Below are positions 26,501 through 33,694 of a DNA stretch of 64,000 bases, one piece after another. The stretch's first letter is position 1. Each line of letters starts with the position of its first letter. The position numbers were made by a program, and so were the translations under genes. This stretch comes from Anaerolineae bacterium (lineage in GTDB: Bacteria > Chloroflexota > Anaerolineae > Aggregatilineales > Aggregatilineaceae): positions 62,001 through 126,000 of the forward strand of contig JAOSJP010000002.1 in the NCBI GenBank assembly GCA_027494015.1, read 5' to 3'. Under the pieces are notes generated by a model. It ran no database searches and had not been told where the DNA came from. It worked only from the letters and a program-made list of their open reading frames with translations.

Positions 26501-26598
26501 ATGCGCTGTACGACGCGGCGGGAATCCGCATGACGCACGGGCCGCTGCTGCCGGAGCGCGTCTGGCGGGCGCTGCGCCAGCAGGCGCAGGCTGGGTGA
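23590..26598 (+). CDS. xdhD: XdhD-like (selenium-dependent type) molybdenum hydroxylase
   Basis: A 1002-residue fusion of a ferredoxin-like N-terminus and a molybdopterin hydroxylase large subunit (from about 225). The plant-type [2Fe-2S] site has lost all four cysteines: by alignment with the intact site in the 28370 gene they are D38, S43, D46 and S58. The second cluster is intact (C105, C108, C140, C142). The Mo domain keeps GGGFGVKQE and the C-terminal AKAVAEIP with the likely catalytic Glu. Cys-poor N-termini are known from E. coli XdhD-type proteins, which belong to selenium-dependent molybdenum hydroxylase loci. XdhC follows, and YqeB/YqeC lie downstream. No in-frame UGA is involved: such enzymes carry labile Se, not selenocysteine. 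Confidence 0.85.
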   Translation: MKIAFSLNGEAVALDAAPNESLLRLLRRHGVFGVKYGDGQGVSGADVLLLDGAPVVSSLILAAQVAGRSVVTIEGIGGTQERGWRGSEPLHPLQVAFVETGAIQCGYCTPAMILAAKALLARKPNPTERDVREALAGVLCRCTGYVKPVEAVLRAAAALRGEEVPPIGPERAIPVPAEVFTRPATWDDDALPLADAPQGGLGAPQVTTRTLPVMLVAPEVDTLQQVGKPARKVDARKLVQGKPAFTDDIEFRGMLVGKLLLSPHAHALIKRIDASRARALPGVHAVLTHEDLPRVPYTTAGQSDPEPGPHDNYSLDTKVRFVGDRVAAVAAETEEIALKALALIEVEYELLPAIFDPRESMKAGAPVLHDEPESWHIEDKARNLAAVIDWEVGDAEAGFAQADRIFEAVYYSPKVQQTPLEPHVVVTWWDEDDRLVIRTSTQVPFHARRILAPVLGLPEKRIRVIKPRIGGGFGVKQEVLIEDICAHLTIATGRPVRLEYTREEEFYASRSRHPMYLTLKTGVTRDGKIVANQLHALSDTGACGAHAMTVAGNTGHKAMSLYNAPNIKFRAEVVYTNTPPSGAYRGYGVPQGFWAVEQQMEWIAREMGWDPLEFRLNNAIKSGDEHPASKAWSEGREAAPEFIQSCGLAECVEQGAKAIRWHERFGNPAWHQVPGKPHLRRGIGVAAVMQGTAIPRLDMGAASIKINDDGSFNLLVGATDLGTGSDTVLTQMAAEVLGCAPEDFITYSSDTDFTPFDKGAYASSTTYISGRATVLAAEKVAAQMREVAARMLSQQDESAPPVAPEDIVLRDRAAHAPDGRSVTHREIALNSLHHEHQQQIMATASYVSPDSPPPFAAQYVAVTLDTETGQFTADEMVMAVDGGVIVNPVTASGQIEGGMVQALGYGHCEEMVFDAEGRMTNPQFGPYKIYRADEMPEMGVIFIETYEPSGPFGAKAVAEIPLDGVGPALANALYDAAGIRMTHGPLLPERVWRALRQQAQAG

Positions 26599-26614
26599 GC
26601 CGAAAGGAGCGGTT

Positions 26615-27439
26615 GTGAGCGAAGATCGAGCCGTGTTTGAGGCCGCGCTCGCCGCCCAGCAGGACGGGCGGCCCGCTGCGCTGGCCATTGTCGTGGAGAC
26701 GCAAGGCTCCGTCCCGCGCCAGGCGGGGAGCAAGATGCTGGTCTGGCCGGACGGGCAGATCGTCGGCACAGTGGGTGGCGGGCAGATGGAAGCGTTTGTC
26801 ATCGCCGAGGCGCAGGCGGCCATGCGCAGCGGAGAGAGCCGCATCGTCAGCTATGACCTGGCCGATCCGCAGTCTGGCGATCCGGGCGTGTGCGGCGGGT
26901 CGGTGCGCATTTATGTGGAGCCGCTGCTGCCTCCGGCGACGGTGCTGGTCATCGGCGCCGGGCACGTCGGCAAGGCTGTTGCGGAGCTGGCGAAATGGCT
27001 CGGCTATCGTGTCGCCGTCAGCGATGACCGGCCTGACTACGCTACGCCGGAGCAGATGCCCGGCATGGATGGGTACCTGACGGTTGCGCCGGGCGACCTG
27101 GCCGAACAGACCCCGATCACGGCGCGGACGTATATCGTCGCCGTGACGCGCGGACTGATCGTGGACGAGGCGCTGCTGCCCGCGCTGCTGCGCACGGATG
27201 CGCCCTACATCGGGCTGATCGGGAGCCGCCGGCGCTGGATGATCACGGCGGAGGCGCTGCGCGCGAAGGGGGTGGCGCAGGCCGACCTCGACCGCGTTCA
27301 CGCCCCGATCGGCCTGTCCATCGGCGCTGAGACGCCGAAGGAGATCGCCGTGAGCATCATGGGCGAGGTGATCCGGGCGCAGCGCGGCGGCAGCGGGGAG
27401 TCGCTGCAATGGTCGGGCAAGCCCCCTGAGCGGGGGTGA
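26615..27439 (+). CDS. xdhC: XdhC-type molybdenum cofactor insertion factor
   Basis: A 274-residue XdhC/CoxI protein. It has the N-terminal XdhC segment (ETQGSVPRQAGSKMLV, GTVGGGQMEAFVIAEA) and a Rossmann half (VLVIGAGHVGKAVAELAKWLGY, then YIGLIGSRRRW and GLSIGAETPKEIAVSI). Family members bind Mo cofactor, help its sulfuration and insert it into XDH-type enzymes. GTG 26615 follows AAAGGAG, 17 nt after the XdhD-like gene, so it probably serves that enzyme and the second one downstream. Confidence 0.92.
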   Translation: MSEDRAVFEAALAAQQDGRPAALAIVVETQGSVPRQAGSKMLVWPDGQIVGTVGGGQMEAFVIAEAQAAMRSGESRIVSYDLADPQSGDPGVCGGSVRIYVEPLLPPATVLVIGAGHVGKAVAELAKWLGYRVAVSDDRPDYATPEQMPGMDGYLTVAPGDLAEQTPITARTYIVAVTRGLIVDEALLPALLRTDAPYIGLIGSRRRWMITAEALRAKGVAQADLDRVHAPIGLSIGAETPKEIAVSIMGEVIRAQRGGSGESLQWSGKPPERG

Positions 27440-27463
27440 GCGAGCGAAGAAGAAAGTGCTGCG

Positions 27464-28072
27464 GTGAGAATTCTGGCGGTCAGCGATGCGGTGCAGCCCC
27501 AACTGCACGAGCCGGCGTATCTGCGCAGGACCTACGCGGATGTGGATGTCCTGGTGAGCTGCGGCGATATGCCGGTCGAATACCTGGATTTCATCGGGAC
27601 GGTATTGACGCTGCCGCTCCTGTACGTGCGAGGCAACCACGACATCCACTACGCGCCCCAGCATCCCGGCGGAGATGATCTGCACCTGCGCTTCCTCAAG
27701 TTCCAGCGCCACCTGTTCGTGGGGCTGGAAGGATCCGTCTGCTACAACAAAGGCGACGCGCAGTATACGCAGGGCGAGATGATGATCAAGGTGCTGCGCC
27801 TGTTGCCGCGCCTGGCGGTGCGACGGGCGTGGGCGGGCTATGGCGCGCATGTGCTGGTGGCGCACTCTCCGCCGCGCCACATCCACGATATCGCAGAAGA
27901 CTATGCTCATCGCGGGTTCAACGCTTTCCGGATGCTGATGCGCGTGGGACGGCCCATGTTTCTGCTGCACGGCCATGTGGACACGTGGGATAATCGCCGT
28001 CCCCGGCAGACGGTCTTCGCCGGCACGACCGTGCTCAACGTCAACCCGTACATGGTCGTAGACGTTCCCTGA
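27464..28072 (+). CDS. Calcineurin-type metallophosphoesterase
   Basis: A 202-residue metallophosphoesterase. Metal-binding blocks are SDAVQPQLHEP (first Asp), SCGDMPVEYL (Asp), RGNHDIHY (Asn-His-Asp), VAHSPPRHIHD and HGHVDTWDN, where the usual GHTH reads GHVD. It acts on a phosphomonoester or diester; the substrate is unknown. GTG 27464 lies 25 nt after xdhC. A MITE-like repeat begins 10 nt past the stop. Confidence 0.82.
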   Translation: MRILAVSDAVQPQLHEPAYLRRTYADVDVLVSCGDMPVEYLDFIGTVLTLPLLYVRGNHDIHYAPQHPGGDDLHLRFLKFQRHLFVGLEGSVCYNKGDAQYTQGEMMIKVLRLLPRLAVRRAWAGYGAHVLVAHSPPRHIHDIAEDYAHRGFNAFRMLMRVGRPMFLLHGHVDTWDNRRPRQTVFAGTTVLNVNPYMVVDVP

Positions 28073-28081
28073 GAGGGGGAC

Positions 28082-28274
28082 GGGTGCGTGCAAAATCTGT
28101 CAGGTAGAGGTGCTGCTCTGCTGCGCCCTGGTTGACCTCACCCCCGCTCGGCGCTGACGCGCCTCGCCGCCCCCTCTCCGTCAACGGAGAGGGGGCAAGC
28201 CGAGCGGGGCGAGGCTGGGGGTGAGGTCAATATCCCCGCGTCCAGCGAGTCGCTGTCAACTTTTGCACGCACCC
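28082..28274 (-). repeat. MITE-like element, copy 1
   Basis: A 193-bp element with perfect 14-bp terminal inverted repeats, GGGTGCGTGCAAAA (28082-28095) and TTTTGCACGCACCC (28261-28274). Inside is a long imperfect palindrome made of CCTCACCCCC / GGGGGTGAGG arms around a CCCTCTCCGT hairpin. It has no coding capacity. Orientation is opposite to copies 2 and 4. Confidence 0.8.
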
Positions 28275-28290
28275 GCGGGGGACTCTGCTT

Positions 28291-28336
28291 TAGGCAAGTG
28301 CTCTCTTCTATGCTAGTATTGCTCCTGCACGAGCAA
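28291..28336 (+). promoter_or_regulatory. Possible promoter and operator of XDH-type genes
   Basis: TAGGCA (28291-28296) and an extended -10, TGC-TAGTAT (28311-28319), are 17 nt apart. Directly at the expected start point, TTGCTC (28319-28324) and GAGCAA (28331-28336) form an inverted repeat that could be an operator. It precedes the FAD/FeS subunit gene at 28370. Confidence 0.4.
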
Positions 28337-28369
28337 TGGACAGGTGACCACAAAGGACAGGGTTAGTGC

Positions 28370-29797
28370 ATGTGGCAGAATTACTATAGCGTTACGTCCG
28401 TCGAAGAGGCACTCGAACTGCTGGCGCAGTTCGGGGCGCAGGCGCGCATTGTCGCTGGCGCGACCGACTTGCTGCTGGAATTGGAGCGCGGCGGGCGGGC
28501 CGGTGTGGATACGCTGGTGGACATCACGCGCGTGCCCGGCCTGGACCAGATTACTGTGCATGGCGACACCATCCGGCTTGGCCCGCTGGTGACGCACAAC
28601 CATCTCGTGGGCAGCCGGATTGTCGTTGAGCGGGCGCTGCCACTGGCGCAGGCCGCGTGGAGCGTGGGCGCGCCGCAGATTCGTAACCGGGGCACGGTGG
28701 CCGGGAACGTGATCACGGCCAGCCCGGCCAACGACACGATCACCCCGCTGTGGGCGCTGGGCGCAACCGTGACACTGACCTCGTTGCGTGGCGAGCGCAC
28801 GCTGGATTTCCCGTCGTTCTACAAGGGCGTGCGCCAGACGGCACTGGCTCCCGACGAGATGCTGACCGCGATCACTTTCTCGGCGCTGGGCAGGCACGAG
28901 CGCGGCGTTTTCCTCAAGCTGGGGCTGCGCAACGCCCAGGCGATCTCGGTGGTCAACGCGGCGGTGGTGCTCGGCTTTGAGGGAGAGACCATCACCCGCG
29001 CGGCGGTCACGCTGGGCAGTGTGGCCCCGACGATTCTGCGCGTGCCCGTCGTCGAGCAGTACTTGCAGGGCAGGGCGCTGAGCGACGAGGTGATCCGCGA
29101 GGCGGCGCGCCTGGGGGCAGCAGCGCCCACGCCCATTGACGACGTGCGCAGCGGCGCGGCCTACCGCACGGAGATGTGTCGCGTGCTGGTGGCGCGGGCG
29201 TTGCGGGCGCTGCGCGCGGGGTCCGAGCGTGCGGGTTGGCCGGATGACCCGGCCATGCTGTGGGGCGCTCACCGGGCGACGGTGCAGCAGCCGCTGCCAG
29301 CAGCCGTTCGCCATGAAGACGATCTGGGCGATACGATTGTCACGACGGTGAACGGCAAGACCTACTCGATCACCGGCGCGTCAAACAAGACGCTGCTCCG
29401 CTTTCTGCGCGAGGATGTGGGCCTGACGGGCACCAAAGAAGGCTGCGCCGAGGGTGAATGTGGCGCGTGCACTGCGTACCTCGACGGTGTGGCGGTGATG
29501 GCCTGCCTGGTGCCTGCGCCGCGCGCGCACGGCGCGCAGATCACGACGGTTGAGGGGCTGGCAGCAGAGGACGGGGCGCTGCACCCGTTGCAGCAGGCCT
29601 TCGTAGACACAGGCGCGGTCCAATGCGGGTACTGCACGCCGGGCTTCCTGATGTCCGGCGTGAAGCTGCTGGAAGAGCACCCTCACCCGACGCGCGCCCA
29701 GATCGAGCAGAGCATCACCGGCAACCTGTGCCGCTGCACGGGGTACTACAAGATCGTGCAGGCGTTCGAGCAGGCCGCCCAGGGGGATGGTGCTTGA
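28370..29797 (+). CDS. XDH-type FAD plus [2Fe-2S] subunit (fused)
   Basis: A 475-residue fusion. Residues 1-285 are the FAD-binding subunit of molybdenum hydroxylases (ARIVAGATDLLLELERGG, IRNRGTVAGNVITASPANDT). From about 321 comes the ferredoxin-like subunit with both clusters intact: GCAEGECGACTAYLDG, then CGYCTPGFLM and CRCTGYY. It passes electrons from the Mo centre to FAD and an acceptor. The normal order is separate or FeS-first; FAD-FeS in this order is less common. The Mo subunit is encoded at 30610-32835, beyond a small membrane protein gene. Confidence 0.92.
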   Translation: MWQNYYSVTSVEEALELLAQFGAQARIVAGATDLLLELERGGRAGVDTLVDITRVPGLDQITVHGDTIRLGPLVTHNHLVGSRIVVERALPLAQAAWSVGAPQIRNRGTVAGNVITASPANDTITPLWALGATVTLTSLRGERTLDFPSFYKGVRQTALAPDEMLTAITFSALGRHERGVFLKLGLRNAQAISVVNAAVVLGFEGETITRAAVTLGSVAPTILRVPVVEQYLQGRALSDEVIREAARLGAAAPTPIDDVRSGAAYRTEMCRVLVARALRALRAGSERAGWPDDPAMLWGAHRATVQQPLPAAVRHEDDLGDTIVTTVNGKTYSITGASNKTLLRFLREDVGLTGTKEGCAEGECGACTAYLDGVAVMACLVPAPRAHGAQITTVEGLAAEDGALHPLQQAFVDTGAVQCGYCTPGFLMSGVKLLEEHPHPTRAQIEQSITGNLCRCTGYYKIVQAFEQAAQGDGA

Positions 29798-29842
29798 AAG
29801 ACCTCGTGGGCGGAGGGGGGTGGGATTTCGGATTTCGGATTG

Positions 29843-29899
29843 CGGATTGCGAAATTCGGATTGGAAACTTAGAAGAATTCGGATTGCGAAATTCGGATT
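29843..29899 (+). repeat. Short direct repeats (GGATT family)
   Basis: The 20-mer CGGATTGCGAAATTCGGATT occurs at 29843-29862 and 29880-29899, preceded by further GGATTTC/GGATTGC heptamers from about 29824. It lies in the 180-nt gap after the FAD/FeS gene. It resembles filler repeats common in GC-rich environmental genomes and has no clear function. Confidence 0.55.
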
Positions 29900-29980
29900 T
29901 GAAACCCCTGCTCCGCACGGGGAGAGGGGCGGGGGTGCGGTTGGGGGGATCAGGGCCGCGCGTGACGGGAGGAGGGGGCA

Positions 29981-30430
29981 ATGAGCAGGTATGTGCCTCA
30001 GAAGCGGGAGCGGCGGGTGAATCGCTGGCTGCCGATCATTGGCCTGACGCTGGCGGCTCTGCTGGCGGTCGCGTCTTATCTGATCGCTTTCCCGCTGGTC
30101 GAGCTGGGCCGCGATCAGAGCGAAACCATTGACGATGCCTACGGCGACCTGCGCGAGCAGTTCGCCGGCTATGACTGGTACGCCGACAGCGAGCGCTATC
30201 ACGGCAACAACATCGTCGAGATACTGGTCGCTGCGGTGCTGTGGCTGGTCTTGATGGGCCTGGCAATGCTGGCCGTCGGCCTGGCCACCTATGGCACCGA
30301 CCCGGAGCGCCGCGCGTGGAAACAGATGGGGCCTCCCCCGGCCAACAAGAAGGCCGTCGTCAAACGGCTCAAAAAGGACCTCAAAGAGGTGAAGCGGCAG
30401 CAACGGGAGTTCAAGCGCAAGAAAGGCTGA
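29981..30430 (+). CDS. Small two-helix membrane protein
   Basis: A 149-residue protein with two transmembrane segments (about 18-42 and 78-102), an acidic extracytoplasmic loop between them and a strongly basic helical cytoplasmic tail (KKAVVKRLKKDLKEVKRQQR). ATG 29981 follows GGGAGGAGG. It sits between the two subunits of an XDH-type enzyme and may anchor or stabilise that complex, but nothing in the sequence proves this. Confidence 0.6.
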   Translation: MSRYVPQKRERRVNRWLPIIGLTLAALLAVASYLIAFPLVELGRDQSETIDDAYGDLREQFAGYDWYADSERYHGNNIVEILVAAVLWLVLMGLAMLAVGLATYGTDPERRAWKQMGPPPANKKAVVKRLKKDLKEVKRQQREFKRKKG

Positions 30431-30609
30431 GCGGGGAGTTGGCCAGGCTGATTCCGGCTCGTGTGGGGGAATCTGTGTCTGGAGGCGCGCCGTTGCCTGA
30501 TCCTCCTGACCGAGACCCTTTGACGTGGTGACGAACGCCCCCCAAGCCCGCGCAGCAGTGCCTGAACTTCCCCATGATGGAACTACATGGCAAGGAGTGC
30601 AGAGAAGCA

Positions 30610-32835
30610 GTGAGCGAAAAAGAGTTCCTGATCGGTCAGAGCATACGCCGCCTCGATGTTGTGGGTAAGGTTCTGGGTGAGGCTGCGTACCCTGGCGATA
30701 TTGACATGGAAGACCAGTTGTGGATGAAGATTCGCTTTGCGGATCGCGTTCATGCGCGCATCACGGCCATTGACACGAGCCAGGCCGAAGCGCATCCCGG
30801 CGTGGTGGCGGTGTTCACAGCCAGGGACGTGCCGGTGAATGAATACGGGCTGGGCATCCCGGACCAGCCGGTGCTCTGCGGGCCGGGCAGCGTGAAAGAG
30901 GGCGCGGACATCGTGCGTTGCATCAGCGACCAGGTGGCGCTGGTGGTGGCCGACAGCGAGGCGGCGGCTGCCGAAGCAATCCGCCTGATTGACATCTCCT
31001 ACGAAGACCTGCCGGTGATCACCGACCCGCAGGAGGCGCTGGCAGAAGGCGCCCCCCAGCTTCACCCGCACGCCCAGGGCAATGTCCTCACGCACTACCG
31101 CATCCGTCATGGCGACATGGCGGCGGGCTGGGCGCAGGCGGAAGTGGTGGTGGAGGGCGAGTACTGCACCGGCGCTCAGGAGCACGCCTACCTTCAGCCG
31201 GAAGCCGGACTTGGTTATCTTGACGAGGAGGGCCGCGTTACGGTGGTGGTGGCCGGGCAGTGGGTGCACAAGGATCAGCAGCAGGTCGCCCATGCCCTGG
31301 GGCTGCCCGAAGAACAGGTGCGGATCATCTATCCGGCCATCGGCGGCGCGTTCGGCGGGCGCGAAGACATGTCCGTTCAGATCGTGCTCGGCCTGGCTGC
31401 GTGGAAGTTGCGGCGTCCGGTCAAGATCATCTGGAGCCGCGAGGAATCGATCATCGGGCATCACAAGCGGCACCCCATGACGATCCGCACGAAGTGGGGC
31501 GCGACGAACGAGGGCAGGCTGGTCGCTGTCCAGGCGGAGATCATCGCCGACGCCGGCGCGTATTCCTATACCTCCCCCAAAGTGCTCGGCAACGCGCACC
31601 TGATGGTGTGCGGCCCCTACGTCGTCCCCAACGCCCAGGTTGACAGCTACGCCGTCTACACCAACAACGTGCCCAGCGGCGCATTTCGGGGCTTTGGCGG
31701 GCCGCAGGGTGCCTTTGCCGCAGAAGGGCAGATGAACAAGCTGGCCGAGGCGCTGGGCATGGACCCGGTCGCCTTGCGCGCCATGAACGTGCTCAAGGAG
31801 GGCAGCATTACCGTGGTTGGCTCGCCGCTGCCGCCCGGCGTCACGCTGGATCGCGTGATGGCTGATAGCGCGGTGCAGAGCGGCTACTGGGAGCACACAG
31901 GCGGGCAGTGGCAGCGCCAGCCTGTTGTTCAGCCGGCAGACCCGGCCAAACGGCGCGGCGTGGGGATGGCGATCGGTCTCAAGAACGTGGGGTTCAGCTT
32001 CGGCGCGCAGGAAGGGAACTGGGCGACTGTGGAGCTGCACGGCTCCACCGAGATCGAGCGCGTGGTGGTGCGTGAGGTGGGCGCTGACGTGGGCCAGGGC
32101 GCGCACACTGTCTTTGTGCAGATGGCTGCTGCCGCGGTTGGCGTGCCTGTCGAGAAGGTCGAGCTTCTCGGCCACGACACTACCTACGCCGGCGATTCCG
32201 GCAGCACGTCGGCCTCGCGCATGACCTTCATGGCCGGCAATGCGATCAAGGGGGCGGCGGAGATGGCGCTGGAGAAGTGGCAGGCCGAGGAGCGCCCGGC
32301 CATCGCCACCTACCGGTACCGCGCGCCCAAGACGACTCCCTACGACCCGGAGACCGGGCGCAGCGATCCGAACGTGTCCTACGGCTATATCGCGCAGTTC
32401 GTCGAGGTTGAAGTGGATGTTGAGACCGGGCATGTGCGGGTGGTGCGCGTGGTCTCCGCACACGATGTCGGCAAGGCGATCAACCCGCACCTCGTCGAGG
32501 GGCAGATAGAAGGCGCGGTCGTCCAGGCGCTTGGGTACGCGGTCATGGAGAATCTGGTGACCAGAGACGGGCGCATCCTCACCCCCACTCTGTCAACCTA
32601 CCTGATCCCGACGATCTGGGACATCCCGCAGGAGACCCAGTCGGTCATCTTCGAATATGCCGATCCGCGCGGCCCCTGGGGCGCGCGCGGCATGGCCGAG
32701 ATGCCGTTCATCCCGTTCGCCCCTGCCGTCGCGGCGGCGGTGCACGACGCGACCGGTGTGTGGTTCGACCGCATCCCGCTGACGCCGGAGCGGGTGGTGG
32801 CCAGGCTGCGCGAGAAGGGCCTCGGTGTTATTTAG
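30610..32835 (+). CDS. XDH-type molybdopterin-binding large subunit
   Basis: A molybdenum hydroxylase large subunit of about 741 residues. It has the a/b hammerhead (IGQSIRRLDVVGKVLGEAAY), AIGGAFGGREDMSVQ, GAFRGFGGPQGAFA, the Moco-binding SGSTSASRMTF region and GPWGARGMAEMPFIP with the catalytic Glu. I favour GTG 30610 because the family begins near here; an ATG at 30574 or 30577 is also possible, and AAGGAG at 30590 is far from either. With the 28370 gene it forms a heteromeric purine- or nicotinate-type hydroxylase; the substrate is not fixed by sequence. Its end overlaps yqeB by 11 nt. Confidence 0.9.
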   Translation: MSEKEFLIGQSIRRLDVVGKVLGEAAYPGDIDMEDQLWMKIRFADRVHARITAIDTSQAEAHPGVVAVFTARDVPVNEYGLGIPDQPVLCGPGSVKEGADIVRCISDQVALVVADSEAAAAEAIRLIDISYEDLPVITDPQEALAEGAPQLHPHAQGNVLTHYRIRHGDMAAGWAQAEVVVEGEYCTGAQEHAYLQPEAGLGYLDEEGRVTVVVAGQWVHKDQQQVAHALGLPEEQVRIIYPAIGGAFGGREDMSVQIVLGLAAWKLRRPVKIIWSREESIIGHHKRHPMTIRTKWGATNEGRLVAVQAEIIADAGAYSYTSPKVLGNAHLMVCGPYVVPNAQVDSYAVYTNNVPSGAFRGFGGPQGAFAAEGQMNKLAEALGMDPVALRAMNVLKEGSITVVGSPLPPGVTLDRVMADSAVQSGYWEHTGGQWQRQPVVQPADPAKRRGVGMAIGLKNVGFSFGAQEGNWATVELHGSTEIERVVVREVGADVGQGAHTVFVQMAAAAVGVPVEKVELLGHDTTYAGDSGSTSASRMTFMAGNAIKGAAEMALEKWQAEERPAIATYRYRAPKTTPYDPETGRSDPNVSYGYIAQFVEVEVDVETGHVRVVRVVSAHDVGKAINPHLVEGQIEGAVVQALGYAVMENLVTRDGRILTPTLSTYLIPTIWDIPQETQSVIFEYADPRGPWGARGMAEMPFIPFAPAVAAAVHDATGVWFDRIPLTPERVVARLREKGLGVI

Positions 32836-33685
32836 CCGCGTCTCCGTGATCGTCCGGGGCGGGGGCGACCTCGCTTCTGGCGTGGTCTACCGGTTGGTGA
32901 AGGCGGGCTTTCCAGTGCTGGTGATTGAGCTGGAACGCCCGCTTGCCATCCGGCGAGCCGTTGCGTTTGCCTCGGCAGTGTTCGAGGGCAGCGTCACAGT
33001 CGAAGGCCTTACGGCGCGGTGCATTGCCCATCCCGGCGAGATAGCCCCGGTGCAGGCCGCCGGCGAAGTACCGGTGCTGGTTGACCCCGGTGGGGCGAGC
33101 ATCGGCGCGCTGCGCCCGGCGGTGGTGGTAGACGCGCGCCTGGCCAAGCGCAACCTGGGCACGGCGCGGACGGACGCGCCGCTGGTCATCGGGCTGGGGC
33201 CGGGCTTCACCGCCGGCGAAGACTGCCACGCGGTGATCGAGACGAACCGGGGGCACTTTCTGGGGCGCGTGCTCTGGCAGGGATCGGCAGAGCCGGACAC
33301 TGGCAGGCCGGGCAGCGTGCAGGGGCGCACGCTCGACCGCGTGCTGCGCGCGCCGTGCGCAGGCACGGCGGTGCCGCTGGCAGCCATCGGCGACGCCGTG
33401 CGCGCCGGCGACGTGCTGGCGACCGTCGGCGGACAGGAGGTGCGCGCGCCGTTCGACGGCGTGCTGCGCGGGCTGATACACTCTTCGGTGCTGGTCAGAG
33501 CAGGGCTGAAGATCGGCGATGTGGACCCACGCGGCTCGCGCGAGCACTGCTTCACCATCTCCGAGAAGGCGCTGGCGATTGGCGGCGGCGTGCTGGAAGC
33601 GATGCTGAGCGCGCCGCAGCTTGCACCGCTGCTGCGCGAAAGCAACCCTCCCGGCAATTCCCCCGGCTGGTTTGCAGGGGAGTAA
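32825..33685 (+). CDS. yqeB: YqeB, selenium-dependent Mo hydroxylase accessory protein
   Basis: A 286-residue protein of the EF2563/YqeB family, a marker of selenium-dependent molybdenum hydroxylases. Typical segments are VIVRGGGDLASGVVYRLVKAG, LVIELERPLAIRRAVAFA, FEGSVTVEG, VDARLAKRN, IGLGPGFTAGEDCHAVIET and the late biotinyl-like half AGTAVPLAAIGDAVRAGDVLA. It is thought to help make or insert the labile Se ligand. GTG 32825 overlaps the end of the Mo subunit gene, so they are coupled. The selenophosphate synthetase gene selD is not in the window. Confidence 0.9.
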   Translation: MLFSRVSVIVRGGGDLASGVVYRLVKAGFPVLVIELERPLAIRRAVAFASAVFEGSVTVEGLTARCIAHPGEIAPVQAAGEVPVLVDPGGASIGALRPAVVVDARLAKRNLGTARTDAPLVIGLGPGFTAGEDCHAVIETNRGHFLGRVLWQGSAEPDTGRPGSVQGRTLDRVLRAPCAGTAVPLAAIGDAVRAGDVLATVGGQEVRAPFDGVLRGLIHSSVLVRAGLKIGDVDPRGSREHCFTISEKALAIGGGVLEAMLSAPQLAPLLRESNPPGNSPGWFAGE

Positions 33686-33694
33686 GCGCGTTCT

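Noticed and set aside
23590..26598. Possibility that selenium use involves a selenocysteine UGA codon.
   Set aside because: The frame is open throughout. YqeB/YqeC-type hydroxylases are known to use a labile selenium ligand instead.
28082..28274. MITE copies considered as ordinary intrinsic terminators.
   Set aside because: They are long, of constant 193-bp length, have 14-bp terminal repeats and occur in both orientations relative to genes.
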